Below are positions 1 through 11,184 of a DNA stretch of 64,000 nucleotides, in pieces (the first letter of the stretch is position 1; each line of letters opens with the position of its first letter). This DNA is from Nannobrachium achirus (lineage: Eukaryota; Chordata; Actinopteri; Myctophiformes; Myctophidae). Where the stretch lies: contig OY997642.1 of the NCBI GenBank assembly GCA_963921795.1, positions 63,370,749 to 63,434,748 on the forward strand. The letters are read 5' to 3'. The notes beneath the pieces are model-generated. The model saw only the letters and a program-made list of their open reading frames with translations. It searched no databases and was not told the DNA's origin. Position numbers and translations under genes: made by a program.

Positions 1-386
1 AAAGAAATTAGAGAAAAAAATTGAGAAAAAAAATTTTTGAGAAAAAAAAAATTTAGAGAAAAAAATTGAGAAAAAAAAATTTGAGAAAAAAAAATTTTTG
101 AGAAAAAAAATGTTTGAGAAAAAAAAAAATTTGAGAAAAAAATTGAGAAAAAAAAAATTTGAGAAAAAAAAATTGAGAAAAAAAAAATTTTGAGAAAAAA
201 AAATTGAGAAAAAAAAATTTTTGAGAAAAAAAAATTGAGAAAAAAAAAATTTGAGAAAAAAAAAATTGAGAAAAAAAATTTTTGAGAAAAAAAAAAAATT
301 GAGAAAAAAAAATTTGAGAAAAAAAAATTGAGAAAAAAAAAAATTTGAGAAAAAAAAAATTGAGAAAAAAAAATTTGAGAAAAAAA
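1..386. repeat. A-rich GAGAAAAAAAATTT tandem array
   Basis: The stretch is built only of units of roughly 12-16 bases of the form TTGAG followed by a run of 6-11 A. The same array recurs at about 2560-2890 and, on the other strand, at 4291-4458, always next to the same F1 element sequence. It is therefore best seen as the variable internal part of that element. Lysine-rich reading frames through it are compositional artefacts. Confidence 0.9.
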
Positions 387-1068
387 GAAAAGGTATGACA
401 CCAGCCGCAAGTCTGTACGACAAACGGATCATGAGTTATAGAGGCACTTCCTGTTTGGTGAAGGGCACTTCCTGTTAAAGAGGGGGCGAGGCTTAATCAA
501 TTACAGCTCATCCCTATTGGTCGGAAAAAGACCAAAGTTGTGCGAGCATTTTACATTTTAAATGACGTTGCTAGGCAAAAGTATGGCAGAGTTATGTGGC
601 GCCAAAGTTTCTGTTTTTTTTTCGGAGTCCCCCATTCAAAGTCAATGGAGTTTTTGGGCGTTGTTTTTTGCGAATTACATCGCAATCGTAAAGCGGATCG
701 GAAAGAAAAGTAATAGCACACCATTCCCGGCCGAGCCGCACATTTTGATGTATATATTGCGGGGGTGGCGTAAATCGTGCGGCAGTTATTACGTGCCGAA
801 GTTTCCCCCATTCTAAGTCAATGGGGTTTTTTGGCGTCGTTTTTTGCGAATTACGTCGCAATGGTAACGCGGATCGGAAAGAAAAGTAATAGCAACCTAT
901 TCCCGGCCGAGCCGCACGTTTTGATGTATATATTGCGTGGGTGGCGTAAATTGTGCGGCAGTTATTACGTGCAGAAATTTGTGGCGAAACTATGGACTTA
1001 ATTAATTAATTAAGTATGGCGGATTACAATAAGTGTTTTGCCATTGCGTTGCATGGCAGGCACACTTA
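387..1068 (+). mobile_element. F1 element fragment (end GGCAGGCACACTTA)
   Basis: This block matches 2892-3558 and 33740-34560, and in inverse 3566-4290. It starts with a segment containing CTTCCTGTTTGG, continues through GGGGGCGAGGCTTAATC and two similar subunits with CCGCACRTTTTGATGTATA, and finishes at GCATGGCAGGCACACTTA. The final bases are the inverted complement of TAAGTGTGCCTGC found at the other end of longer copies. No transposase is encoded, so the element is non-autonomous. The superfamily is not recognised. Confidence 0.75.
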
Positions 1069-1205
1069 ATAATAAATCTTTCTAAGCATTGTGCTGTTCA
1101 CAGTACATCAGATAGTCTGTACCTCAGAGCACCTTGACAAACTCACCCAAACTCCATAGAAATAAATACAAGGACACTTACTGTACATCATCAATATACA
1201 TTTAT
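1069..1205. other. Spacer between two opposed F1 ends
   Basis: 137 bases of AT-rich sequence without an open frame or recognisable repeat separate a forward F1 end from an inverted F1 end. They may be old host sequence or part of another element. Confidence 0.5.
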
Positions 1206-1400
1206 TAAGTGTGCCTGCCATGCAATGGCAAAACACTTATTGTAATCCGCCATACTTAAGTCAGTAAGTAAGTAAGTAAGTAAGTAAGTCATGTTCTTGC
1301 AAATTTCTGCTCGTAATAACTGCCGCACAATTTACGCCACCCACGCAATATATACATCAAAACGTGCGGCTCGGCCGGGAATGGTGTGCTATTACTTTCT
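1206..1400 (-). mobile_element. F1 element fragment, inverted
   Basis: Begins TAAGTGTGCCTGCC and runs in reverse through ACTTATTGTAATCCGCC and the CCGCACRTTTTGATGTATA block, breaking off at about 1400. It contains an AAGT tetranucleotide run at about 1263-1290. It is the mirror of the end of the copy at 387-1068. Confidence 0.75.
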
Positions 1401-2085
1401 AAGAGAAAAGTTGTATCATTTAATTGATATTAATTTATTAGTGAATTAATTTTACCCATTGACTTATAATGGGAATCGCAAAAACTCACATTCAATATTT
1501 TATTCCTCGCAAACCATAGGGGCTACAGTTTCAAAACTTGGAGAGGAGATTTATAATGATATCAAGGATTAAATAAAAAATAATTTCGTCAGTTGGCCTC
1601 ATGGTGGCGCTATAACAGTCCACTTTACCTTTCGGCCTGTAACTCTTGAACCGTGGGTCGGAAAATGAAAATTCCTTTTTCCCTGGATTCCTTGGGTCAT
1701 GACGCATCTCCTCATATAGGCCACGCCCATTTGCGTCAGGATAGATTTTCCGCCATTTTGAATTTTCTTCAAAACACACTTTTTACTCCTTTTCCTACAT
1801 ATTTTCTCCAAATGTCACAAAAATCGATACACACGATCTATGGACTCATGCGATAAACATCTTTAAACGATATTTTGATAGTCCATACCGTTCTTCCGTA
1901 ACAAGGTTCCAAAGTTAGCGGGAGGAGCCCGTTTTGTAAGAAGTAGCCATAAATCACAAACGAAACATCCAGTCAACACCAAATTTTAACCACAAGTGGG
2001 GGGCGCTATACTGAACATATACCCAAAAGCATTTCCACTTCGACCCATAGGGGGCACCACAAACGCGCAAAACGTAACCGCTAAT
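1401..2085. other. Unassigned non-coding stretch
   Basis: No convincing gene is visible. Short open frames on both strands lack codon structure or recognisable domains. The sequence has the look of an old interspersed repeat, with phrases such as GGTGGCGCTATAAC, but I cannot assign a family. Confidence 0.4.
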
Positions 2086-2250
2086 GCTAATGCTAACAAA
2101 TGCTAATGCTAACAAATGCTAATGCTAACACATGCTAATGCTAACAAATGCTAATGCTAACAAATATGCTAATGTTAACACATACAAGGTTGCACACACT
2201 TAGCGAGCTGCAGGCACACTTAAAATTTCTTAGAAATTTTCTTTTCTAGT
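2086..2250 (-). mobile_element. F1 outer end with GCTAATGCTAACA array
   Basis: A short GCTAATGCTAACAAAT array (about 2086-2170) leads into GTTGCACACACTTAGCGAGC, then GCAGGCACACTTAAAATTTC and finally CTTTTCTAGT at 2241-2250. This is the reverse complement of the element start seen at 18389 and 32547, where the array reads TTAGCATTAGCATTTG. It marks the right edge of one F1 copy. Confidence 0.75.
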
Positions 2251-2309
2251 TAAGTGTGCCTGCCATGCAATGCAATGGCAAAACACTTATTGTAATCCGC
2301 CATACTTAA
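2251..2309 (-). mobile_element. Solo short F1 end
   Basis: A 59-base piece runs from TAAGTGTGCCTGCC to GTAATCCGCCATACTTA, wedged directly between two ACTAGAAAAG-type ends. It is the same end that closes the copies at 1068, 3558 and 34560. Its isolation suggests deletion or gene conversion within clustered F1 copies. Confidence 0.7.
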
Positions 2310-2483
2310 TAATAATAATAACTAGAAAAGAAAATTTCCAAGAAATTTTAAGTGTGCCTGCAGCTCGTTAAGTCTGTGCAACCTTGTGTAGCGGTTGGTG
2401 TTAGCATTAGCGTAAAATTTTTTAACATTAGCATTTTTTGCATAAGCTTTAACATTATGGTTCTTCATATGACACCAACCACA

Positions 2484-4530
2484 GCCATTTCGACTAATTA
2501 GTGGCGTTTTGGCGCATTTTTGGCCGTTATCACGGGTCGCACTTTAACGACAGTTTTTTTGAGAAAAAATTGTTTTGTGAGGAAAAAATTGTTTTTTGAG
2601 AAAAAAAAGTTTTTTGAGATTTTTTGAGAAAAAAAAAATTTGGGAAAAAAAAAATTTGAAAAAAAAAAAATTTCGAGAAAAAAAAAATTGAGAAAAAAAA
2701 AATTTGAGAAAAAAAAATTTGAGAAAAAAATTTTTTTGAGAAAAAAAAATTTGAGAAAAAAAAATTTGAGAAAAAAAAATTTTGAGAAAAAAAAATTGAG
2801 AAAAAAAATTTTGAGAAAAAAAAAATTTGAGAAAAAAAAAAATTGAGAAAAAAGAAATTTGAGAAAAAAAAATTGAGAAAAAAAAAATTATGACACCAGC
2901 CGTGAGTCTGTACGACAAACGGTTCATGAGTTATAGAGGCACTTCCTGTTTGGCGAAGGACACTTCCTGTTACAGAGGGGGCGGGGCTTAATCAATTACA
3001 GCTCATCCCTATTGGCCGGAAAAAGACCAAAGTTGTGTGTGCATTTTAAAGTTTAAATCACGTTGCTAGGCAAAAGTATGGCAGAGTTATGTGGCGCCAA
3101 AGTTTCTGGTTTTTTTTCGGAGTCCCCCATTCTAAGTCAATGGGGTTTTTGGGCGTCGTTTTTTGCGAATTACATCGCAATCGTATCGCGGATCGGAAAG
3201 AAAAGTAATAGCACACCATTCCCGGCCGAGCCGCACATTTTGATGTGTATATTGCGGGGGTGGCGTAAATCGTGCGGCAGTTATTACGTGCCGAAATTTC
3301 CCCCATTCTAAGTGAATGGGGTTTTTTGGCGTCGTTTTTTGCGAATTACGTCGCAATGGTAACGCGGATCGGAAAGAAAAGTAATAGCACACCATTCCCG
3401 GCCGAGCCGCACGTTTTGATGTATACATTGCGGGGGTGGCGTAAATTGTGCGGCAGTTATTACGAGCAGAAATTTGCAAGAACATGACTGACTTACCGAC
3501 CGACTTAAGTATGGCGGATTACAATAAGTGTTCTGCTATTGCATAGCAGGCACACTTAATAATGACGGTGCCACAAATTTCGGCACGTAATAACTGCCGC
3601 ACAATTCATGCCACCGCCGCAATATATACATCAAAACGTGCGTCTCGGTCGGGAATGGGGTGCTATTACTTTTCTTTCCGATCCGCGTTACCATTGCGAC
3701 GTAATTCGCAAAAAACTACGCCCAAAAACCCCATTCACTTAGAATGGGGAATATTTCGGCACGTAATAACTGCCGCACGATTTACGCCACCCCCGCAATA
3801 TATACATCAAAATGTGCGGCTCGGCCGGGAATGGTGTGCTATTACTTTTCTTTCCGATCCGCGTTACCATGGCAACGTAATTCGCAAAAAACCACGCTCA
3901 AAAACCCCCATTGACTTTGAATGGGGGACTCCGAAAAAAACCCAGAAACTTTGGCGCCACATAACTCTGCCATACTTTTGCCTAGCAACGTGATTTAAAC
4001 TTTAAAATGCACACACAACTTTGGTCTTTTTCCAGCCAATAGGGATGAGCTGTAATTGATTAAGCCCCGCCCCCTCTATAACAGGAAGTGCCCTTTGCCA
4101 AACAGGAAGTGCCTCTACATCTCATGAACCGTTTATCGTACAGAGTTGTGGCTGGTATCATATGACTTGATTAAGAGTCCTTAACCTTAATTGACGCTTC
4201 CTTCGCCAAACAGGAAGTGCCCTTCACCAAACAGGAAGTGCCTCTATAACTCATGAACCGTTTGTCGTACAGACTCGCGGCTGGTGTCATAAATTTTTTT
4301 TTCTCAAAAAATTTTTTTTTCTCAAATTTTTTTTTTTCTCAAAAAATGTTTTTTTTCTCAAAAATTCTTTTTTTTTTCTCTCAAAAAATGTTTTTTCTCA
4401 AAAAACTTTTTTTTCTCAAAAAACTTTTTTTTTCTCACAAAACAATTTTTTCTCAAAAAACTGTCGTTAAAGTGCGACCCGTGATAACGGCCAAAAATGT
4501 GCCAAAACGCCACTAATTAGTCGAAATGGC
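2484..4530. repeat. Two-kilobase palindrome inside F1 element
   Basis: The outermost bases GCCATTTCGACTAATTAG (from 2484) reappear inverted as CTAATTAGTCGAAATGGC (ending 4530). Moving inward, both arms hold the ATCACGGGTCGCACTTTAAC segment, then an A-rich array (about 2560-2890, with a T-rich counterpart 4291-4458), then the F1 body with CTTCCTGTTTGG and CCGCACRTTTTGATG. The arms differ in array length. The centre is near 3490-3565. Confidence 0.8.
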
Positions 4531-4609
4531 TGACTTCCTGTTTGGTTTCTGATTGGCTGCTGGCCTTGTGACGTGGGTAGAGCTGCGAGGGCCCGGTCAT
4601 CGCTGCTTG

Positions 4610-5275
4610 CAGCTTTAATTCATTAATCGTCCATGACCTTAATTGGGGCCTATTTCGCCAAACAGGAAGTGCCCCTCACCAAACAAGAAGTGACCCTTTA
4701 CCTCGTGAACCGTTTGTCGTACAGACGCGTAGATGGCATCAAATGACTTGATTAAGAGTCCTTAACCTTAATAGGGGCCTATTTCGCCAAACAGGAAGTG
4801 CCCCTCACCAAACAGGAAGTGACCCTTGATCTCGTGAACCATTTGTCGTACAGATGTGCGGGTTGCGTCAAATGACAAGAATAAGAGTCCTTAACCTTAA
4901 TTAGGGCCTATTTCGCCAAACAGGAAGTGCCCCTTACCAAACAGGAAGTGACCCTTTATCTCGTGAACCGTTTGTCGTGCAGACGCGCGGGTGGTGTGAA
5001 ATGACTTGATTAAGAGTCCTTGACCTTAATTGGGGCCTATTTTGCCAAACAGGAAGTGCCCCTCACCAAACAGGAAGTCACCCTATATCTCATGAATTGT
5101 TTGTCGTACAGACGCGTGGATGTCATCAAATGACTTGATTAAGAGTCCTTAACCTTAATTGGGGCCTATTTCGCCAAACAGGAAGTGCCCCTCACCAAAC
5201 AGGAAGTGACCCTTTATCTCGTGATCCGTTTGTCATACAGACATGTGGGTGGTGTCATATGAAGAACCATAATGT
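4610..5275 (+). repeat. 129-bp direct-repeat array
   Basis: About five units with a spacing of 128-129 bases (TGACTTGATTAAGAGTCC at 4744, 5002 and 5130, with a variant at 4873) contain GGGGCCTATTTCGCCAAACA, two AACAGGAAGTG words and GTTTGTCGTACAGAC. A related partial unit lies at 4163-4290. The AGGAAGTG words match the general ETS-site core GGAA, but no function is shown. Confidence 0.85.
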
Positions 5276-5406
5276 TAAAGCTTATGCAAAAAATGCTAAT
5301 ATTAAAAAATGTAATGCTAATGCTAACACCAACCGCTACACAAGGTTGCACAGACTTAGCGAGCTGCAGGCACACTTAAAATTTCTTCGAAATTTTCTTT
5401 TCTAGT

Positions 5407-6028
5407 TTACTGTTGTTATTGTTTCAGAAATGCTTACAGAGCATTGGGAATATAATATACGTACAGTCAACCTTTGACAACATTATTACAAAACTATCAA
5501 CCAATTCAGCCCTACATATCCACACATTGTGAGCTTGTAGATCAGCTATTTTCAAAAGATTTTTAAACATTTTGTTAATTTGAAAACTTGTGAAACAGGA
5601 CATTCTGTATAATGAGTACTTTAACATTTTCATACTTTAAGTAGGCTACATTTTCATGCCAATATTTTTGTACTTTTACTCAAGTACATTTATAATTGCA
5701 GACTTTAACTTGTAACAGAGTATTTCTACATTGTAGTATTGATACTTTTACTCAATTAAAAAAGTGATTAGTTTTCCACCACTCTATTTTCACAATGTGT
5801 GGTATGATTAATGTTATAGAGATTAAGTGGTTTTTATTTAATGTTTTTACAGATAGAATCAGAATCATCCCAGGTTTACAGGTGTAAAACAGAGGGTGAA
5901 ATTAGTTTTTGTTCAACAATAAGCTCCATTTAAACACAACCCTGAGTGTACTGAATACATAGAAACATAAACTATATACATAAATATATACAGTACAGAA
6001 CCCTAACTGTACCTTATACTGTACATAT
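5407..6028. other. Non-coding, teleost interspersed repeat traces
   Basis: No gene is seen. A segment around 5640-5790 with TACTTTTACTCAAGTACATT belongs to the same repeat type as 24390-24560 and 25670-25845. A TTGTGAGCTTGTAGATC word near 5526 recurs at 6740 and 25430, where it forms a palindromic motif. Confidence 0.5.

Positions 6029-6124
<96 letters not shown>
6029..6124. repeat. (CA)n microsatellite
   Basis: Uninterrupted CA dinucleotide run of about 48 copies. On the minus strand it abuts, and replaces, the expected 3' part of the B30.2 exon fragment. Confidence 0.98.
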
Positions 6125-6517
6125 CATGGTCTACATACACTGCTACTCTGTTGGAGTCAGAGGAACCAACAGGGAGGTCAGTCTGCCTACTATTGTGAAA
6201 GACACTGTAAACGCCTATCCCACAGCGCAGACTCCAGAACAGATCATTCCATCCAAACTCACTAGCCTCTCCTCTCCTGCTGATTCCTCTGTAAGCCACT
6301 GCTATCTCAACCCCTCCACTCGTCTCTACCTCCCAGTAACAGCGTCCAGTCAGACCCTCTGTACACAGAACCTGATCATACTTATCATCAAATCTGTCAA
6401 GATGATCAGGGTATGACTGAAGCTCCTTCCCCTCTGGCCAAGTCACCTTCTTGTTGTTCTCAGACAGACAGACTGTTCTGCTCGCTGTGTTTGGATCCAA
6501 TGTGAGACGATGGGAAT
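6125..6517 (-). pseudogene. B30.2 (PRY-SPRY) exon fragment, 3'-truncated
   Basis: The minus-strand frame reads about 130 residues of a PRY-SPRY domain: LTLDPNTA near the start, then RCYWEVE, VAYRGI, a WSL segment and RVAVYVDH. This is the order seen in B30.2 exons of fish TRIM and NLR-like proteins, where the domain serves ligand or pathogen recognition. A splice acceptor sits at 6518-6519, preceded by a (CT)n tract. The exon would begin in phase after the first base of an Asp codon. The usual last 50 or so residues, including the C-terminal SPRY strands, are missing. The frame instead runs into the (GT)n microsatellite right after the YVDH motif. No upstream RING, B-box, NACHT or LRR exon is visible in the window. 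It is most likely a displaced or dead exon, although an unusual coding exon cannot be excluded. Confidence 0.75.
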
Positions 6518-6518
6518 C

Positions 6519-6576
<58 letters not shown>

Positions 6577-6577
6577 C

Positions 6578-6624
<47 letters not shown>

Positions 6625-6625
6625 T
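6518..6625. repeat. (GA)n then (GACA)n compound microsatellite
   Basis: A GA run (6520-6575) passes directly into GACA repeats (6577-6625). Read on the minus strand, the CT run forms the polypyrimidine tract of the acceptor in front of the B30.2 fragment. Confidence 0.97.
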
Positions 6626-7369
6626 TCAACATGTTATTACAAGTCATGGAATTAAAATATACTCAACGAAGTAAAAATAAAAAAAAATCTTTCAAAAATA
6701 GCAGATCTCCAAGCTCACAACATACCAAGATGCAACGCGTTGTGAGCTTGTAAATCTGCTATTTGTTTGCCAAATTAAAGGCTTAAAGTGGTTCTGTTTG
6801 TTTTGTAGACCTATTAATAAAGTAACTATCAACTGACGCTGTCAAATAATTGTAGTTGAGTAAAAAGTACAATATTTTCTCAGAAATGTAGTAGAGAAGA
6901 AGTAATGGAGTGGACACAGAGGATTGATCCTAACAGTGTCCCTGAAAACAGGAATGGAGATAAAAGTCTCCATTTCATTTCCAGGCTTTTTTGCATCTTG
7001 TTCCAGTCATGGAAGTGACCCATGCAGGGACAGAGTGTTTTGGGGACATTAACAGAATGTGTGTCAGAAGGAGTGTTGTATGAGGGGACAGTGGCCCTCA
7101 TTTATCAATGGAGTGTAAAAAGCAGTGTATTTTCCCCCGAATATTGGCGTAGGGCAACGTTGAAGTGACATTTATGAAAGCATCCTAAACAGCCTATCCT
7201 GGCGTACATTTGATCCCAGCGTTGCCGGCTGAATTTAAATAACACGCCCTTAAATATTCTCAAAACGCCCCGATTTTATTACCGGAATACCTGGCAATGT
7301 AAGGAGAGCCAATAGAAAAAAGTTTACCCTGCACGCCATGCCTCACTTCCTTTGTGTCCACGTTATGGT

Positions 7370-7372
<3 letters not shown>
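6626..7372. other. Non-coding stretch with small palindrome
   Basis: No gene is supported. An imperfect palindrome at 6701-6759 (GCAGATCTCCAAGCTCACAA inverted at its right end) matches a better-preserved one at 25389-25450. A TGGCCCTCATTTATCAATG phrase at about 7090 looks like a common fish interspersed repeat. Confidence 0.4.

Positions 7373-7460
<88 letters not shown>
7373..7460. repeat. (CA)n microsatellite
   Basis: Uninterrupted CA run of about 44 copies. Confidence 0.98.
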
Positions 7461-7461
<1 letters not shown>

Positions 7462-8064
7462 CACTGTGGAAACAGCAGTGTTTGACAGTGGAATTAGCAT
7501 TTATTGTGTAAAGTAGGCTAGCAGCATACATGAATGACATCACACCAGCAGTCACATCATCATGAATGGAATTATGTTTGGATATTAATTCAACCCAATA
7601 TCGGTGACGTGCACAGTGTGCTTTGAGTTCTTACACTAAAATAAATCAAGCATGTGTTCCCCAATCCCCACAGTGTGCGCTGGGCTGGGCACAGCCAGGT
7701 TTGGAACTTTGGGTTTTATCATCAGGAAGTGTGTAATCTCCATAGGCTCCTATTCATTGCTGCTGCAAAGAAACGGCTTTATCTCGGAATCTACTTTCAA
7801 AAACCTCATTGATCGCCGAGAAGCGCTTTATTTCAAGGAGACACTTATTTTACCCCATATTAGCCACATGAGCCATCTTGTGGCTGGAGTTTTTCTCTGA
7901 AAACTCCTTTTTTCACATCAATATAATAATGTGGAATATTCTTTGCAACCATAGAGAGGTTGCTGATGCTGGAAGTTCACAGAGGGGTGTTTTGTTTTGT
8001 TTTATGTTTTTGATTTGTATGTCAAGAGGCTCAGAATATGATGTAATTGACCCCAAAGGGAAAG
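7461..8064. other. Non-coding flank of L1 copy
   Basis: Short open frames show no domain. The stretch may include 5' sequence of the L1-type element that begins coding at 8065, but no promoter or ORF1 can be identified. Confidence 0.4.
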
Positions 8065-10952
8065 ATGGGAAAACTTAAATTAATCAGCTTGAATACAAAT
8101 GGTTTGAATAATTTAATAAAAAGGAAGCGGGTAATTCAAAAACTTAAAAAAGAAGGAGGAGAAATTATTTTTTTGCAGGAAACACATCTGAGCAAGGTGG
8201 AACACGCAAAATTGGAGAAATTGGCACCCTCCCAAGTCTTTTCCTCCTCCTTTACATCAGCTAAACGAGGAGTAGCAGTCCTAATTAAAAACAACCTTAT
8301 GTTTAACAGTGAAAAATGTATTAGAGATAAGGAAGGAAGGTATGTTCTTGTTATTGGGGAAATAGAAAATCAATATATAACCCTCATTAATGTCTATAAT
8401 CCACCGGCTCAAGGAGCAGATCTTATGGGAAAAATTCTAACATTGTTAATGACAGAGGGGAAGGGTATGATCATTATGGGAGGTGATCTAGAGTAAAATA
8501 AAACATAAGGCAGAACAAGCAGCAATGTTAATGATAAAAGCTGAAATTGAGTTAGGACTAGTAGATGTTTGGCGCTGCCTTCATCCCCAAGAAAAGGCCT
8601 TCACTTTCTTTTCCGGTGCACATGATGTATATTCAAGACTGGACTATTTTTTTATGTTTAAAAATGAGATTTCAAAGGTTATACAATGTGAAATACTACC
8701 AATAGCAATAACAGACCATGCACCAGTTATAATGGAAATACATTTGGAAAGGAAAAAGGAGAAACCTTATGGAGGCTAAATAATTCCATACTAGATGATC
8801 AGTGTTTTAAGGTAAACATTGAACGAAGTGTGAAGTCTTATTTTGAGATAAATGACAATGAGGAAGTAACATCTATTATTCTATGGGAAGCTGCAAAAGC
8901 AACAATAAGAGGAGAGATAATACAATACTCGTCCCAGAAAAAAGAGGAAAAGAGAAAAAGAAAAAGAAAGGTTGGCAAACAAAATAAAAAGACTACAGGA
9001 ACAGCATGAAATAAATTTGAATAAAGAAATACAGAAACAATTGAAACAAGCCAAAAAAGCTTTGGACACAATTGAAATACAAGAAATCGAAAAAGATCTC
9101 ATGCTGTGTAGGCAAACCTACTATGATAATAGTCCAAAAGCGCTAAAAATATTAGCAACAAAATTAAAGAAGCAGAAAGAAAAAACTGCAATAGCAACAA
9201 TTAGGGACAGGAATGATGTACTTAAGAGAGGCAAATTAAACATAGCGGCATGCTTCAGGGACTATTATCAAAATCTCTATACCCCAGAAACAGTAGATGT
9301 GAGTATGCAAAGAATTAAAGAGTATCTAACACCTTTAAAACTTCCTACAGTAACTGATAAATAAAATAAAGATTTAGTTAAGCCAATAACAGAGGCAGAA
9401 ATTACAAAGGTTATACAGAAAATTTAAACTGGAAAAAGCCCTGGAAGTGATGGGTTCACTAATGAATTCTATAAGTGTTTTAGATCTTTGGTGCTGCATA
9501 TTCTATGTAGAGTCTTTAATGACATTTTACAAACAGGAAAGTGGCCAGAAACTTGGAATTCAGCAATTATTACTGTTATACCAAAAGAAGGGAATACCTG
9601 ACAAATTGTTCATCTTACAGACCGATATCTCTCTTAAATGTAGATCAAAAGATATTCACTTCAATTATAGCCAATAGACTCTCAGTTGTACTCCCAGATA
9701 TAATTAACTTGGATCAAACAGGTTTTGTTAAGGATCGTCTTTTAAGTGATAATGTGAGGCGCACTCTTAACATTATAGATGAAAGGGTAGTAATGAAACA
9801 ACAGATGTTGACATTAACTTTAGACGCCGAAAAGGCTTTTGATCGAGTCTCTTGGTCCTTCCTATTTGGAGTATGTGATAAGTTTGGTTTTCATAAAACA
9901 TTTATTAAATTAATGGAAGGAATGTACAAAGAACCAAACGCAAGAGTGAGAGTTAATGAGATGCTCTCCAAGACATTTAACCTGAAAAGAGGAATAAAAC
10001 AAGGAGATCCGATATCACCTCAAATTTTTAATTTGTGTATTGAGCCTTTAGCAGAACATATCAGGGAAAACAATAAAATAAAGGGAGTTTTTTTAAGGGA
10101 GAAGAACATAAATTGGCAATGTATGCAGATGATATCATAGTGTACCTCACAGATATTCAAAAGTCCTTACCGGGCCTACTAGATGAAATAACAAAATATG
10201 GCGCTATGTCAGGCTATAAGCTAAATCTAAATAAAACAGAAGCTATGTTAGTGGGTGGTCACCTGGAAAATGATTTTAAAAAACAGTTTAATATTAAATG
10301 GGACCAGAAAAAAGTTAGATATCTGGGAGTAACCATACCTAATAATTTAGATGAATTATATCACTGTAATTGTGGGCCACTGGAAAATGCCGTAAAACAA
10401 GACTTCAGTAGATGGAAAATAATACCCTCATCCCTTTTGGAAAAAATTAAGATTATTAAAATGAACGTTCTACCACGCTTCCTATTTTTATTTCAAAACC
10501 TGCCATTGTATATATCACCTACATGTCTTCATGTTTGGGAGGGACTGATGAGAAAGTTTGTATGGGACGCAAAGAAGCCAAGGGTTAAACTTAAAACACT
10601 GCAACAAAACAAAGACAGAGGTGGTCTGGCATTACCTAACCTAACCTATTATCATTATGCAGCACAGATTAAATCTATACTGATCTGGACGAACAATAAG
10701 ATGAACCCCAAATGGAAGCTCATGGAGTCTAAATCAGTTGGGTCACTTAGTACCTTGATATTTTCAGCTTTTAATAAAGCACAGATTAAAACATTCAACC
10801 ACTCTATACGCAATACATTTAAAATTTGGAAAACAATATGTAAAATAAGTAAAGTCAAAGACCAAGAAATGACTTGTCTGAGAGAAATGTCACGTGACTC
10901 AGATTTCACTCCAAATACTATGGATCAAATCTTTAAGATATGGGAAGCATAG
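8065..10952 (+). mobile_element. Degenerate L1-type LINE, ORF2 remnant
   Basis: The endonuclease starts KLISLNTNGLN (from about 8068), with FLQETHL and later SRLDYFF and ITDHAPV, as expected for an apurinic-type endonuclease of L1-like elements. The reverse transcriptase follows with GSDGF (9440s), DAEKAFDRVSW (about 9820), GIKQGDPISP (about 9990) and MYADDIIVYL (about 10120). The reading frame is broken at least at about 8495, 8780, 9361, 9427, 9600 and 10090. The last break lies at a T7 run, just before the YADD motif. No ORF1 is visible, and the C-terminal third ends at about 10952. It is inactive. The clade call (L1, fish type) rests on motif style and is moderately sure. Confidence 0.88.
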
Positions 10953-11109
10953 GACAACTCTAACCTGCATCAATTGGTATTTTATAATTGTCAATTGTAC
11001 CCTATCCATCTAAAAAACAAATTGGATCTCTATTGTATGTATTTTTGATGGAGAATTCAAATATTACCTTCTTTTTTAGATAGGACAACTCTAACCTGCA
11101 TCAATTGGT
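10951..11109 (+). repeat. 28-bp direct duplication at L1 3' edge
   Basis: A 28-base segment starting AGGACAACTCTAACC occurs exactly at 10951-10978 and again at 11082-11109, with about 100 bases between. The first copy sits directly where L1 coding similarity stops. Confidence 0.85.
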
Positions 11110-11120
11110 GCATCAACCTG

Positions 11121-11172
<52 letters not shown>

Positions 11173-11184
11173 ATATCTATCTAT
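11121..11184. repeat. (CTAT)n microsatellite
   Basis: CTAT tetranucleotide run of about 16 copies with one ATAT imperfection. Confidence 0.97.

Larger units (their letters stand above)
2321..5406. mobile_element. Long F1 foldback element, 3.09 kb
   Basis: The left edge ACTAGAAAAGAAAATTTC (2321) and the right edge GAAATTTTCTTTTCTAGT (ending 5406) are inverted complements. The similarity continues inward for about 150 bases, through the TAAGTGTGCCTGC motif, a GCTAATG-type segment and a segment containing GCATAAGCTTTAACATTATG. Inside lie a 2-kb palindrome (2484-4530) and a 129-bp direct-repeat array (4610-5275). No transposase frame is present. It resembles foldback or large-TIR non-autonomous DNA elements. 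No clear target-site duplication could be fixed because of an AATAAT run on the left. Confidence 0.7.

Noticed and set aside
2544-2927. Phe/Lys-rich open frames in the A-rich arrays
   Set aside because: Produced by the GAGAAAAAAA repeat on either strand. Composition only.
5902-6120. Cys-Val-rich open frames in (CA)n and (GT)n runs (also at 7260-7555, 25946-26215, 27230-27607)
   Set aside because: They are dinucleotide repeat translations with no start context or conserved domain.
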